DNA of 64,000 nucleotides, taken from assembly GCA_954871525.1 (NCBI GenBank), contig OX940865.1, positions 744,001-808,000 of the forward strand, read 5' to 3'. Numbering within the stretch: position 1 is the first letter of the stretch; each line of letters begins with the position of its first letter. The DNA comes from Parietaria judaica. Its lineage: Eukaryota > Streptophyta > Magnoliopsida > Rosales > Urticaceae. This document shows, in pieces, positions 11,413 to 23,601 of the stretch. The translations under genes were made by a program, and so were the position numbers. The notes under the pieces are model-generated. The model was not told the DNA's origin. It saw only the letters and a program-made list of their open reading frames with translations, and searched no databases.

Positions 11413-12565
11413 TGTTACGGTTATTTTTACCGGGTTAATTTTCATGAATTAATATTGGAAAAATTATGCTAATTATCTTTTCTTTTATTAAAATAAATCA
11501 ATTTCGTCACAAAATATTCACCGGTGGTCTGTTTTCGCAAAATTAAGTGTCTAGGTGATCCCAAAAAAATCGAAACACCCAAAAAATTCGTAAAACTTGC
11601 GAAAAAGGGCCTCGGGACGCCTCGGAATCACGAAAGAGAGCCGGAAACACCCTAAGGGGGCCCAATGACCCACTACTACACAGGGGCTGATGCCAACACG
11701 CGTGCGTCAGCACGCGAACATCAGCTTCCCCTGTCCCCTTGACTCGCGAGTGCGTGAACTGACACTGTCGGCTGTTTTGGGCGCGTGAGGGCGCATTTTT
11801 GCTCGGATTGACGATCCGATGGTGGCAATGGGTCCAGAATGATCCAAGGACCCAAAAAACACTATAAATTTTCCACGAGGCCCCTCCGAAATAATTATTC
11901 AATTGCATTTCAATTCCCGGATTTCCTTATAAATAGAAGCTCGATTTCAGTTGAATGGTAACTCACTTTCTCTCAACGGAACTCGACCAAAACTCTCTCG
12001 AGCACCCTATAAACACATCCCCTTCATGTATTACACTAATGTTGAGCGTCGGAAGTGAATCCGGGGTCCCCCCCCCCCCCTTACCTCGGGTGTTCTTGTG
12101 CTCAGGTTCGGATACGAGGAAATCAACATAGAGCGGAAGCTCTAGAGAAAATTCTGGCACGACTTAAGACCCTCCTTGCCAAGGTTCTAGATACGCGAGG
12201 TGCTCGTTCTATTCTTCCGTCTTGTATCTCCAGCAGATATACTAACTCAGCGAATAGACCGTAGGACCCGGATATGTACCCGTGACGCCGGTCGAGGGTC
12301 TGGTCCACCAGGGTTCACTGGAAAGTAAATACTGTGATCCCCCCTACACAGCGGTTAGGTCCATTTTAGGCTTCCCGAACCTGTAACCAGGGCCAGGCTA
12401 AGCCCTGGCCCCTCGGCAACAGCTAGTGATGTTTGCTGCGGATTTCTGACCCTATGACAGTTGAGGATCTGTTTGACTCAATAGTCTAGGAGTCAAAGCC
12501 CAAAATCCACGAAAGTCAACAAACGACAATGGGCCCGGTCCAACACTAGCTATTGGGCCGCTACA
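11413..12565 (+). repeat. LTR-like block with its own TATA box
   Basis: It begins TGTTACGG and ends CCGCTACA, roughly inverted termini with TG/CA ends. A TATA-like CTTATAAATAG near 11928 is followed by a pyrimidine-rich stretch, as in the U3-R-U5 order of an LTR on the plus strand. No matching target-site duplication was found, so the boundaries are tentative. A C homopolymer (about 12066-12080) lies within it. Confidence 0.45.
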
Positions 12566-12754
12566 GTGTGTGATCCAATTTTCGGTATCAACATAGAATA
12601 TATAAATATATTATATATATATATATATCATAAAACTCATTCATTAACATATATATATATATGTGTGATTTCTTGGATGAAATATAAATATTTCTTGCCA
12701 TTATAATATTTGGCATAAACTTAGAGTCGTATCAAATGATGAACATAATAACAT

Positions 12755-12776
12755 TGCGCGCGCGCGCGCGCGCGCG

Positions 12777-12807
<31 letters not shown>

Positions 12808-12811
12808 GCAT
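12755..12811. repeat. Alternating purine-pyrimidine tract (CG)n(CA)n(TA)n
   Basis: 57 bases alternate strictly between purine and pyrimidine: a CG run, then CA, then TA. The CG portion is the strongest natural Z-DNA-forming sequence type. No coding role; an open frame across it simply translates the repeat. Confidence 0.9.
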
Positions 12812-13099
12812 CCATAACTATGACGTCAATGTATTTTTGTAAAAAGTCTATATACAAAGAAAAACGATTCCTTTCGTTTTACGCATGTACCATCAAGAAG
12901 CTCTCGTTTATTGATCGTGGGTATTACAAATCTTCCCTTCTTACAAAATTTTCGTCCTCGCAAATACAATTAGGGGTACTTGGTTTGCATCTTATCTTCT
13001 CTCTCCAATGTTGTTTAAGAATGCGAGTGATTACTCAGAAGAACCATGATGAGAGCAATAGTCTTGTTTGCAATGCTTTCTCTTTGCGGTCAATAATTT

Positions 13100-13306
13100 C
13101 TATTGACTACTCTTGATATGATAATCCTCACTTAATTGGATAAGTTCGGGCTCTAGGATATGTGATGGGTCAGATTTGTATTTTCTTAGCATCGAAACGT
13201 GAAAGACATCGTGAACAACAATTAAGTCTTTTGATAAAGCGAGCCTACTGGAAACTTTCCCTGCACGTTCCAAAATTTCATACGGCCCAACATGCCTCGG
13301 GTTCAA
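13100..13306 (-). pseudogene. Chromovirus (Tekay/Del-like) pol C-terminal fragment
   Basis: A 68-residue frame reads NPRHVGPYEILERAGKV, VHDVFHVSMLRKY and DPSHILEPE. This block follows the integrase core in chromoviruses of the Tekay/Del type, just before the chromodomain. Only this piece remains; homology stops on both sides, so it is a relic. It is unrelated in position to the plus-strand LTR-like block to its left. Confidence 0.85.
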
Positions 13307-13694
13307 CTTTCGTTTTTACAAACAAACACGTCACTCACATCACCAACGTCACCGTGATGAAAAAAAATATTTTCATATTGTTAAGCTCATATATTTAGAT
13401 CCTAATGATAGTAAGATAATAATATCTCGCATTGAACTTGCGTAAGATTTCTTCGCATTTCAAAAAAGAGGCGCACTTATTATAAGCTAGGATTTTATCA
13501 AGAAGGCTGCGGCGCACAATTGGAATAACGAGGCTTTAGCGCAAGACCTAAAATTGAACTTGCTGTAAATTTTCTCGCTTCTGCGGAAAAGTTTGAACCG
13601 CCGCGGCTTTGTGTTTTTCTCCCTCCAAATTTTTTTGACTCTAGTAAGCAGTTGCGGATTTATAATATCGGCGAGATTTTTTGCGGATCCACGC
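13307..13694. other. Intergenic DNA, no gene seen
   Basis: Contains GC-rich words such as CCGCGGCTTTG and GGCTGCGGCGC that look like degraded subterminal repeats of a DNA transposon. No open frame of note and no boundaries found. Confidence 0.35.
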
Positions 13695-13789
13695 TGTTGA
13701 CGTGGTTTCGCACACCAGCAGTCACGTGATTGTGAATCATATTTCGATTGGAATTTTCAAAGAACTTTGTTGATCTCGACGTGTTAATT
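13695..13789 (+). repeat. Family D repeat, left part (split by CACTA element)
   Basis: Starts TGTTGACGTGGTTTC, the same start as the repeat at 59313. It breaks off at 13789, where CACTAGTAAAA begins, and similarity to the 59313 copy resumes near 19045. The CACTA element therefore inserted into this repeat. Confidence 0.6.
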
Positions 13790-14220
13790 CACTAGTAAAA
13801 AAAGCATCTTTGCAACAGAAGTTTCAGTCGCAATAATGATAAAATCTGTCGCAAAGTTTTCTTTGCAACAGAAACTCACTCGCGGAACCTGTCGCAATGT
13901 GCTTGTCACGAATATTATTTTGCGACAAATTCACCTGCTGCATTGTTGAAGTATTCACCTGCTACAAATTCACGACAGATTCATACCTTCGCGATAGAAT
14001 TATTGAAGTATTGCGATAAATATTTTTGTTGCAAATATATATTCGCAACAACTTTACTTTACGACATACTTTCATTTCGACGAAAAGGTTTGTTGCAAAG
14101 ATTTGAATTTATGATGCGAAGATACCTTTGCGACAGAACCTTTTGTCGCGATAATTTATTAATTAGTTGCAATGTTGTCTACTTCGCAACTAATTAGTTA
14201 TCGTGAAAACGGCATTTTAT
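13790..14220 (-). repeat. CACTA element terminus with subterminal repeats
   Basis: Starts CACTAGTAAAAAAAGC, a CACTA-type terminus. For about 400 bp it carries many copies, in both orientations, of a TTGCGACAGAA-like motif. Dense subterminal repeats are typical of CACTA (En/Spm) elements, where they bind transposase. The Transposase_24 pseudogene to the right reads toward this end. Confidence 0.7.
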
Positions 14221-14654
14221 TTTCCAGACTAAATTTTCTGTTAATTTATGACATGCAGATATATATTAATTACTATAGTTATTCACTAAATATTAATGAA
14301 TAAAAAAATATTCATTTAAATCTATATATATATATCCGACATTTATAAAATATAAGCATTTCAAAATACACCCCATACATATAATATTAATATGTTTATG
14401 TTTAAAAAGCCTAAGTTAAAAAAAAACTTAGTTCGTAACACTAAAAACTTAGTCCCTAACTCTAAACCGTATCACCATCGCCAAGTGTTGTAGTCGGAGG
14501 TTGTGCGCGTGCATCCGTGTTCTCAATTTGTGCTAGTCGTGCCTCAAGAGCAGCAAATGCAGCACCTTTAGCAGCCAATGCAGCAGCTTGAACAGTACAT
14601 TTCTCTTCTAGCTCCTTATACTTCTTGTTTGATGACTCGACCAACCTAACATGA

Positions 14655-17418
14655 TGTTGGACATATGTGTCCTTAAACAAGATATTTATCCATTTGTAAA
14701 AGATTATGACAAGTCGTTGAATAAAGATGGTACTTATTATGTTAATCTTATTATAGTTTCTGTAGATTAAAATAGAATGTTTGATTCCTTAGTTCATAAA
14801 GGATGCAATTATGCTATTATTATCACAACAGAGTCATGTGAGGAAGAATTAATAAACATAATAAATGAACTTAAAATGTCCGTGACCTGATTAACTGGGT
14901 GGGAGCCCATTAATCAGTAAGGTCATTAATGTGACTGAAGAGACAATCCTATTCTGGATTTTGTATGTGTCAACACTCACTAGAAGTGCATTAAGTATGA
15001 AGCGTCTTCATACTGGACTGGACCTGACTTAAACTCAAGAAGTTGTCATATAAGACCGTCACTGACAACTTGTAGTTGAGTCGCAAAATGATGATAAATG
15101 GATATTAGTTCTAAGTCCTGAGTGGTCATGAGTCCGAGCTGCTGGCTTGATTGTTCTTTGATTTAACCGTTAAAGAACACAAGATATTACCGCTGTTCCC
15201 AACACTATTATTTTGGGAACATGATAGTCAGTAGTAAGGATTGCTTGATCATAGACATGGGCATCACACAGCTCTCTTCAGAGTCATGATGATTCCCTTG
15301 ATTGTCAGTGGTGAGAAGTGAGAGGTACCCGTGCGCAACTTATGAATCGAAACCATAAGTGGGTTACTCATAATATTACTGGCTGAGTCAAGGATGAAAA
15401 TTATTTGAGGGGCATTACGGTAAAAAACCGCCTGCTCATGTGTGGGTCATCAAGTGAAAGAACAATAATCGGTATTTGATTGAATCTAATGGACACCCTA
15501 ATGTATATAAGGGAATAATATATACCGTATCACTAAAGAGTGCAGCCTCGGGTCTATAGTTGAATCACTTCGAGGTTTGACGAACACCTAGCAGTTCGTT
15601 GGAGCTTAAGTGATACGGGTCCATGGTCCCCAGGATAGCTCCGTAACGGATGATACGTACGTGATTAAAATACATTCTGGATAATGTTTAATCATTTGGC
15701 TTGACTTATAAAACTGACAAGTCTGTGTCACGCGTCAGATAGTTTTATCGATAGCGTGGAAAAAGTATCATATTTTGGTACACGGAATTAACTTATAAAA
15801 AGAAAGTTAGAATTTAGATTTTCGAACAACACCATGTTGTTCTAAATTAAATTCTAAGCAACTTTGCTTTTTGAACCAAGTCATTCTGACTTACGGTTTG
15901 TGATATATGGATTTTCTAAGTTTATGACTCGGATCGATAAACTATGAAATTAAATCACATGTCAAGAATTTAAATGATGGTGTTGCACCATGACATTTAA
16001 TGTGTGATAAAGAGATCAGGCTTTATTAATATAATTTAATTATTTGGATTTAATTATTAATATCTTATTAATAATTAATTAATAATTAAAGGATTTATAT
16101 TAATAAATAAATAATATATTTATATATTATTTTATGTGTATATTCGAATTAGGGTTAGGAGATAACAAACCCTAGTTGAATTCGAATCACTGAATTGAAG
16201 ATTTTATTTTTGAGGCATAAGTACTTGAAGTTTGGTATCTTGGCAAAAACCCTAAAATCAATTTAATCCATTGCATCGGTTATGATTTAGTATCAACCGT
16301 TGGATTGAGATAATTGATTTGAACCCTAATGTAATTCGAAATTGAAACTTGGTGACCAAGTTTAGGTATTTCGAATTTGCTTAATTAGTTCTGTCCGTTG
16401 GATCGGTTTTGAGATTTTATCTTTAAACCGTCGGATTCGAAATTAATTAATATTATATATATGATATTAACATTCGAATAAATTTGAGATAATAGTTCGA
16501 ATTAGGGTTTTGTAAAACCCTAGGGTATTTTACTTTATCCCTAATTGATTTGATCCATTTGATTGGTTTAAGATTTAATTTTAACCATTGGATCTAGATA
16601 ATCATTAAAAAATTCGAATTTAAATATATGTATATAATATAATTCGAATAAATATAATATGATGATAAGATTAAATGTTTTAATCTTATCTTGTATTATT
16701 TAATTAATTAAATCCCTGATTAATTATATCCATTGGATCTAGATGAGATTAAATCTAGATCATTGGATTGAAATAATTATTTATATTTAATTAAAAGAAT
16801 TCGAATATTGGGAGGGAAAATCACCAAATCGGTTACAGCTTGAGCCTATAAATAGGAAGCTCATTCTACACATTTAACACACCTCTCCCCAGAGCAAAAA
16901 CTCGAGCTCTCCCTCTCTCTCTAGGGTCTGCGAGTTTTCTGCTTCTGATCTCTCTTCTGGTTCGGCTTAGGAGATATTTTTCTCCGGTAGCTTTAAAAGA
17001 ACCGTCAGTTAAATTTTGCGACGGAGTCCTGCCAGCGAAGCCCACGCTTCGGTAGCGAAGAATCCAGGAGAATATCCCGGAAGATCACGGGAGTTTCCCT
17101 CAGCACCGGCGGAGCCCTGCCCAAGTCAGAACGCTCAGCCGGAATCATCAGTTGAGGTACGGCCTTATGCATTGGGTAAATAAATGCAACCATTTACTGC
17201 TTTCTATTTATTTCCTGTTCGACTAGATTATTAATAATGAATATGAAAATATTAAATTCGAAATATTTATCAGATCTCGTTTTGTTGTTACCCGATATCC
17301 GTGTCGTCGGTCCGATAACAAAATTTCCGCTTTAAAATGAATTTTTAAATGTTACGGGGACGGCGCGGAGGCTATTATCGTGGTAAGGAAGTCGACTTGA
17401 TACCTTCGATTTCCAACA
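14655..17418 (+). mobile_element. Solo LTR, family A (2764 bp), complete
   Basis: Termini are TGTTGGACAT and GATTTCCAACA (TG...CA with a 7-bp inverted repeat). A perfect 5-bp duplication, catga, lies at 14650-14654 and 17419-17423. A TATA box (CTATAAATAGG, about 16846-16856) is followed by a CT-rich leader (about 16900-16925), so the U3-R-U5 order is plus-strand. No primer-binding site, polypurine tract or coding region lies inside, hence a solo LTR. Truncated or interrupted copies are at 19950-20664, 24905-26190, 42470-54851 and 56018-59312. It sits in the last exon of the Transposase_24 pseudogene. Confidence 0.9.
15526..15620 (+). other. Long-loop stem conserved in family A LTRs
   Basis: CCGTATCACT (about 15527) and AGTGATACGG (about 15609) form a perfect 10-bp inverted repeat with about 70 bases between. 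The same paired words occur in the copies at about 25236-25330 and 59017-59112, so the pairing is kept in several family members. Possible RNA structure; function unknown. Confidence 0.6.
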
Positions 17419-18415
17419 CATGATCCTTCTTTTTCGGTACCGGTCCGTATCCAAGTAAATGACCTGATTGAATTGTTTTTTTGTTCCCATTTTGCAATAA
17501 GACATTTTTTTTTCGATCTTATGAATTTCCTCTTTGGTTAATTCTAAGCCGTCGACTTCAGCTTGTGATATAGCCATTTCACGACCCCTTCTTATCTTTT
17601 CCTGAAAAATGTAGAAGATAATCAAATATTTCAATAACAAGACGATTCCGAATAAATTTGGACAACAACTCCCCTATATTTAAACTAATCATAACCTTGA
17701 ATCTTGGAAAAATAATTCCTATCTTTAACAAACACAATATCACTTGACCTTAACCTAGTTTTGCAAAAAAAGAAACATCCTTCGGTACAGTACTTACCAT
17801 GTGTTCTTTATGATGATCATTTTGGAATCTTCCCCCTTTCCAATTAACATGCTCATATGTTTCAATCGGGGAAGCTGACATTTGGGTTTCTTGGTTAAAC
17901 CGAAAAAGTATACATTTAAACACCAATAAGAAAGAAAAAAAAGAGTATATATGATAGAATAGTTACATAAAACTTACCAATCTATGTCGATGATTCGAAA
18001 TACACATTGACCCAACAGTAGATACCCACTTTCGTTGTTTACGGTTTTCAGACATTTTTCTTGATTTATCCTAAAGATAAAAAAATCATAAGTACCAAAT
18101 AATATTTGAATTTTAAACATAAGAAAAATTAATTTCATCAAAATTTAACTTACAACAGCTTTCGGAGTTTCCCAAAAATCACACCATTGAATCCATTTTT
18201 CCTTTGTACACGGTGGACATGGGTTGTTTCTATCACGACCAGATGCACTCCAATTGTTACGGAAGTTACTTCGAGTTTGGATCCACAAACGATGCAAATA
18301 TTCATCAACTGTGAACTTGATTTCCTCATTTTCTAGATCTAAATCAAACACATTCTGCACAAATCAAAATATAAGTGAGACGCATGTAATAAAATATAAC
18401 TAAAGATGTTAAGAT

Positions 18416-18804
18416 TGTTGGTTCCAAATATTCAAATCGTTGCCGAAACAACACCAAGAGAAAATTGAGAGAACACTTGATCGACATAGACCAACGGAAT
18501 GATCAAAACCTCGCACTGTTAACACGACCACTCACGATAACACTCACACGCTTAGTGATTGTGTATATATACTATACAATATAAATTATATTGATATTCA
18601 GAGCAAAACGACAACACAAACACCATACTCTATAATAATCACACACCATTTAGTTGAAGAAGAATAAAGCGGCAGAGTAATGGAAGTGCTAATATATGAG
18701 AATATTATCTCTCTTTTTATAATGACTAAGCCTAAATGTTGAATAATAGAAACCTAAACTAAGCCTAATCCATGCTCGTAATTATTCAAGCTTATATACT
18801 AACA
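18416..18804. mobile_element. Solo copia-type LTR (389 bp) in a transposase intron
   Basis: Starts TGTTGGTTCCAAA, ends TATACTAACA. A perfect 5-bp duplication, aagat, lies at 18411-18415 and 18805-18809. It sits between two Transposase_24 exons (ending 18834, starting 18354), inside an intron. Its first 40 bases resemble the solo LTR at 40880 (TGTTGGTTCCAA, GTTGCCGAAA), so they are one family. Confidence 0.88.
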
Positions 18805-19039
18805 AAGATATTAACTATAAATATTTTACTTACTCCCAACTTGATATAAAATTCGTTCTGCAACTCATCAGTATATTGATCACACCATCTGTGTTTTGTT
18901 GGATCGATAGCATGTCGCAAAAGCATCCACACTCACTGGCAAACATTGAGGCGTTTACTGCAATAAACACCAATGCTGTATCATCTTTGATCAATTCAAA
19001 ATGCACCCTTGACAATGCATCATCAATACTCGGACGTTG

Positions 19040-19949
19040 ACAATGCGGTAATTGACTATGTCCTTTGTATGTTTATTGACGATGAAAAGAAGATCAGCTG
19101 GAACCACAAGCCGATTCCAAGTTGATCGAAAAAGAACGATTAAACACTCTAAAAAATATAAATCTCACATACTTTTTTCTCTCAGGGTGAATTCTTGCGT
19201 GCTTCTAATGGAGCTGTCTTCTTGCTTTTATAGGCCTCAAATTTATGCCCGTTGGTAGTAGACGTTGGTAGTGGCTTTGAGTTCGGAGCTTGACTAGCTG
19301 TCGAGCTGACACGTGGGCCACTTCTTGAGAGAATTGCGCGGTTTTGGACTTTGACTCAACGTTGTGGGAGTTTGAATCTTGGTCATGGCAATTTTTGAGG
19401 TCTGGCTCTGGAGGTTTGATTGATGCTATTGACTATGTCTGTCCGGGCTTCAGTGCTTAATCAGTGTGTTCCTGCTCCGATTTTCTTGCTGGGATCATTC
19501 TTTCTCGTGCTCTTTCATGGCACTTCCTACTTGGGATGGGCTTTGGATTTTTTGGTTAACGAGCCTGGTCAGGCATGGGTTTTAGCCAAGTGTAATGGGC
19601 TTTCGAGTCTTCGGCTGATGCGGTGCTCACATTATGCTCGGGTCCATTTGAAGCATTCTCTACTCGTGTTGAGCCTTTGTTCTTTGGGCTTAAGGTTCTT
19701 GTTCGGCCCAAGCATTGTTAAGTGCTTATTAAACTTTTCCCCATATATTTAACAGGCTCATTAGTGTGAATATTTAATTATATTCAAAACTTTGGTCATA
19801 AATTACGTGAATATTAAATTTAATTAAAGACCTTATAATTCCGATGACGGAACATATTTACACATCTAACACGCGTCAAATTTGCTGAGGTTAATTCAGT
19901 CGTGGCCTTATGAGCTTAGCAACATTTATTTCACTTTTCCTTATTTTCC
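19040..19949 (+). repeat. Family D repeat, right part
   Basis: Resumes the repeat broken at 13789: ATTGACTATGTCCT, then TTTTATAGGCCTCAAATTTATGCCCGTTGG, quoted in part as TTATGCCCGTTGG, and an end region near 19850-19900 (ACACGCGTCAAATTTGC), all with counterparts at 59500-60390. A 110-codon open frame (19420-19752) has no recognised domain and its composition follows the repeat. Confidence 0.55.
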
Positions 19950-20664
19950 TTCTCCTACTTATGAATTTGATTCATAAGTTGCGCATGGGTATAACACACT
20001 TCTCACCACCGATAATCAAGGGAATTATCATGACTCTGAAGAGAGTTGTCTGATGCCCATGTCTATGACAAGGTTACCCTCGATGTTGACTATCATGTTC
20101 CCAAAATAATGTTGTTGGGAAACTTTGTAATATTCTTTGTTTTTTAACGGTTAAATCAAAGAACAATCAAGCCAGCAGCTCAGACTGAAGATCACTCAGG
20201 ACTTAGATCGAATATCCATTTGATCATCTACTAGTAACTCAACTCCAAGTTATAAGTGACGGTCTTATATGATAACATCCGGATTTGAAGTCAAGTCTAG
20301 TCCAGTATGAAGACACCACATACCTAATGCACTTCTAGTGAGTGTGAAACACACAAAATCCAGTATAGGATTGTCACTTAGTCACACTAATGACATTATA
20401 CGATTAATGGGCTCCCACCCAGATAAAAAGGTCACAAAAATTTTTAAGTTCATTTATTATCATTATTAAATCTTCCTCACATTGACTCTGTTGTGATTAT
20501 AATAAAATAATTGCATCCTTTATGAACTAAAGAACAAACATTATATTTTACTCTACAAGAAACTATAATAAGATTAACATAATAAGCACCACCTTTTTTT
20601 CAACGACTTTTCATAATATTTTCAAATAGATAAAATCAGCGTGTTTAAGAACACATGTGCAACA
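19950..20664 (-). repeat. Family A LTR, truncated copy
   Basis: Reverse-orientation match to the first about 700 bp of the family A LTR, running from TTCATAAGTTGCGCATGGG to the terminus ACACATGTGCAACA (expected CCAACA). Many substitutions relative to 14655-17418. Confidence 0.8.
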
Positions 20665-21041
<377 letters not shown>

Positions 21042-23230
21042 TGTAACACCCCTACACGGGGTTTAGAAGAATACAAAAAAGGAAAGACTTTTTTAACTTT
21101 GACCGGCCAATGACACATCATCATTTAAACAATAACATTGAAAATTCAAAATCCATGTCAACAAACACATAGTTTCTTTCTATTGGATATAAAACGACAA
21201 AACAAACACAGACGACCACGATTTATACAACACCATAAAAAATGTGAAATGCAAAATATCACCAACACATATATCCTTCATTTAATAAATTACAATTTTC
21301 AAAATATAAAGATAATCACGAATATAAATTCAACTCGACAAACTCTAAAAATATGGATAAATATAATAAACATTTCGGTCTCCCAAACTAGTCTACTCCT
21401 CGTCCGGAGTATTAACATTGAACACCACCTGTAACTGGGAGAGAAAAAAAATGTATATGGAAATGATGAGCTCCACGTGCTCACTAAGGAAACTATTACC
21501 AAATCTCTTTACCGAACAATTATTAGTCAAATTTTAATTAAATAAATTAAAAGTCAACATGAACCATTTAATAATATGTCAATCATTTTATCAACAATAA
21601 TATAAATAAATAAATAAATATACCCCACAAAAGCCAAATCCTTCCGGTGGACCATGCCGAGTCAGCTCGCGCCTTTACACCACTATATCTTATTGAGTCC
21701 TCAAGGCAACGAGCACACGTGGACTACAAGTTCCTGACCCTTACCCGCCCTCGAATTGGGATCTTAATTAACGCAAAGGCGGCCAGTTCGCCATGGGCCA
21801 AAATCTTTACTTTTGGGCCACCAATCATATCCATATCGATAACCATACCCGGCCTACTACGCAGTAGCCAACTGCTCGTCAGTAGCTCATCCGCCCAAAG
21901 AGGGTACCATATCAACACACATCATCCGCCCAAAGCGGATACCATATCTTATTAATCATCATCCGCCCAATGCGGGTACCATATCAGCATACGTCATACC
22001 AACGTTACCATAAACATAAATATAATAACAAGTATTGAACCGATGTTACCATACCAGGCATCCAGCCTCGCTATCAAGCGACGACAATCATAACATTGAT
22101 TTTATTAATTATGAAATCATTACATTAAATTCATTTTTAATCTATCCGGTTCAATCTTCATTAAAGCGTTGGTTTCTACATTCATTTTAAATACCGCGAA
22201 AATGTAATAGCCCCTACCTAATGTCATGGAAACTTTGTTCAGTCCACTAACTAGTTGAAGGAGCGGGTTCGTCTCGGCCTTGAGTTCTATGATCAAGATC
22301 CGGAGCCTCCGATATACTGTCTGAGAAGGGAAGTGCGATTTGCACAATCTCTGATTCTAGAAAGGAATGACAATATGCTTTAATGTAATACCGATACTAT
22401 CCATAATTATAAACATCACTAAGATTAGAGTTTAATTCGCCAAATGAAAACCCAGTATGCTGAAATATAACCCAGGCCGAATCTTTGTCGGGCACGCAAA
22501 ACGAGACAACAAAACGGGCAACATTTCGAGGATTTAATACCTTCTCTAGCCTAATCCGACCACTCTAAGATCAATGGAAATGTGAATTTCATCAATCAAG
22601 GGCCAGAAACCTATCTAATTTAATCATGGAAATCTAAATGTTAGGGCAATAAAATCGAAGGCTTACCAGAAGTCGGATGACGAATCCGATTGAGGGCTTT
22701 GGATCTCCTCAAGGATGGCTTCAAAACCCCCAAATCAATTATGAGATCGGAGCTCGATGGCGGTCGCCGGTTACGGTGAGAGGCAACACCGGAGATGGCT
22801 CGCCAGTGACATCAGAGGCTTCCACAACCATCTATCGAACGTCCCTACTGTTAATCCAGAGCTCGTTTCTACGAACGATCACTCAATCTCCGCGTATCTA
22901 AACCGTTGCAACCGAAGCTCTCGGTGGACTTTCTGGCCAATGCTCACGACTTGTGGGCCATAACCACCTATCACACTACTCGTCTCTTCACGAGCTTTCT
23001 GACGGTACAAACCATTCATCGATTGGAGTTCTAGAGAATAAGTTTTGGTGTCTTGAATCTTGGATGTGATAGAAATCTATTTTGGAGAGAGAGAAAGAGA
23101 GGAAGGGAATCGACGACAGAAGAAAAGAGAGACAAGGGGAGGGGAGGTGACTACCCCTGTCCAAATTCGATTGTTTTTTTTATAATAATAAATATATATA
23201 TATACACATCTATGTTTTATAGGCATTACA
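21042..23230. other. LTR-like, GC-variable intergenic block
   Basis: Starts TGTAACACCCCTACACGGGG, a common start of plant gypsy LTRs. Between 21890 and 21990 a unit of the form CATCCGCCCAA(A/T)GCGG(A/G)TACCATATC is repeated three times. No matching right terminus or duplication was found. Short open frames (21647-21955, 22677-22901) show no known domain. I see no gene. Confidence 0.4.
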
Positions 23231-23601
23231 TAATCAAGTTTTGTATTTTTAATGTTTTTTAAGCTATCTATATTGGGAATGTTGATTAGTTTTGGTTTGG
23301 TGAATAAAGTTTTGTTCTTTTAGAATGCATTTATATTTCATTTATTTGGAATGTTATTTTAAGTTTTGTGGAGTTGATAATGAGATTAATTTTAGTTATG
23401 TTTATTGGGAATGTTAATTAAATAGTTTCATTTATTGGGAATTAATTAATTATTTTAATTTTTGTGAAGTTGATAATGATATTTATTGTTTAATGAATTA
23501 TCTTAATTGAAATTTTGTGAAGTTGATAATAGGAATAATGTTAATTAGTTATAAATATTTATTATGAATTATGATATGGTCTTAGGTACCACGATATCAA
23601 T
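23231..23601. repeat. AT-rich DNA with loose internal repeats
   Basis: TTGTGAAGTTGATAATG and TTTATTGGGAATGTTAATTA recur three to four times each between 23270 and 23540. It leads into the Transposase_24-like reading frame at 23602 and may be its upstream region or an intron. Confidence 0.45.

Larger units (their letters stand above)
14462..19020 (-). pseudogene. Transposase_24-type (CACTA-associated) gene, disrupted
   Basis: Exons recognisable by splice sites and conserved words: ending 18834 (HAIDPTKHRWCDQY, NEFYIKLG), 18154-18354 (VFDLDLENEEIKF, KEKWIQWCDFWETPKA), 17978-18070 (DKSRKMSENRKQRKW, TVGSM), 17798-17889 (TYEHVNWKGGRFQND), from 17601 downward (EVDGLELTKEEIHK, IYLDTDRYRKRR), and a last part 14654-14462 (LVESSNKKYKELEEKC, alanine-rich coiled coil, stop). 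KEKW..WCDFWETPKA and the spacing fit the plant Transposase_24 family that accompanies En/Spm elements. A 389-bp solo LTR lies in an intron and a 2.76-kb solo LTR cuts the last exon; the two sides of the latter are no longer in one frame. The N-terminus is missing. Confidence 0.82.

Noticed and set aside
11413..12565. Complete solo LTR with duplication
   Set aside because: Termini are only roughly inverted and the flanking five bases (tagaa against gtgtg) do not match; kept only as an LTR-like block.
12736..13116. 126-codon frame starting in the CG/CA/TA tract
   Set aside because: Its N-terminus is pure dinucleotide repeat, and its end is antisense to the chromovirus pol fragment.
14655..17418. 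Large non-coding RNA gene or satellite monomer
   Set aside because: TG...CA ends, a 5-bp duplication and dispersed partial copies show that it is an LTR.
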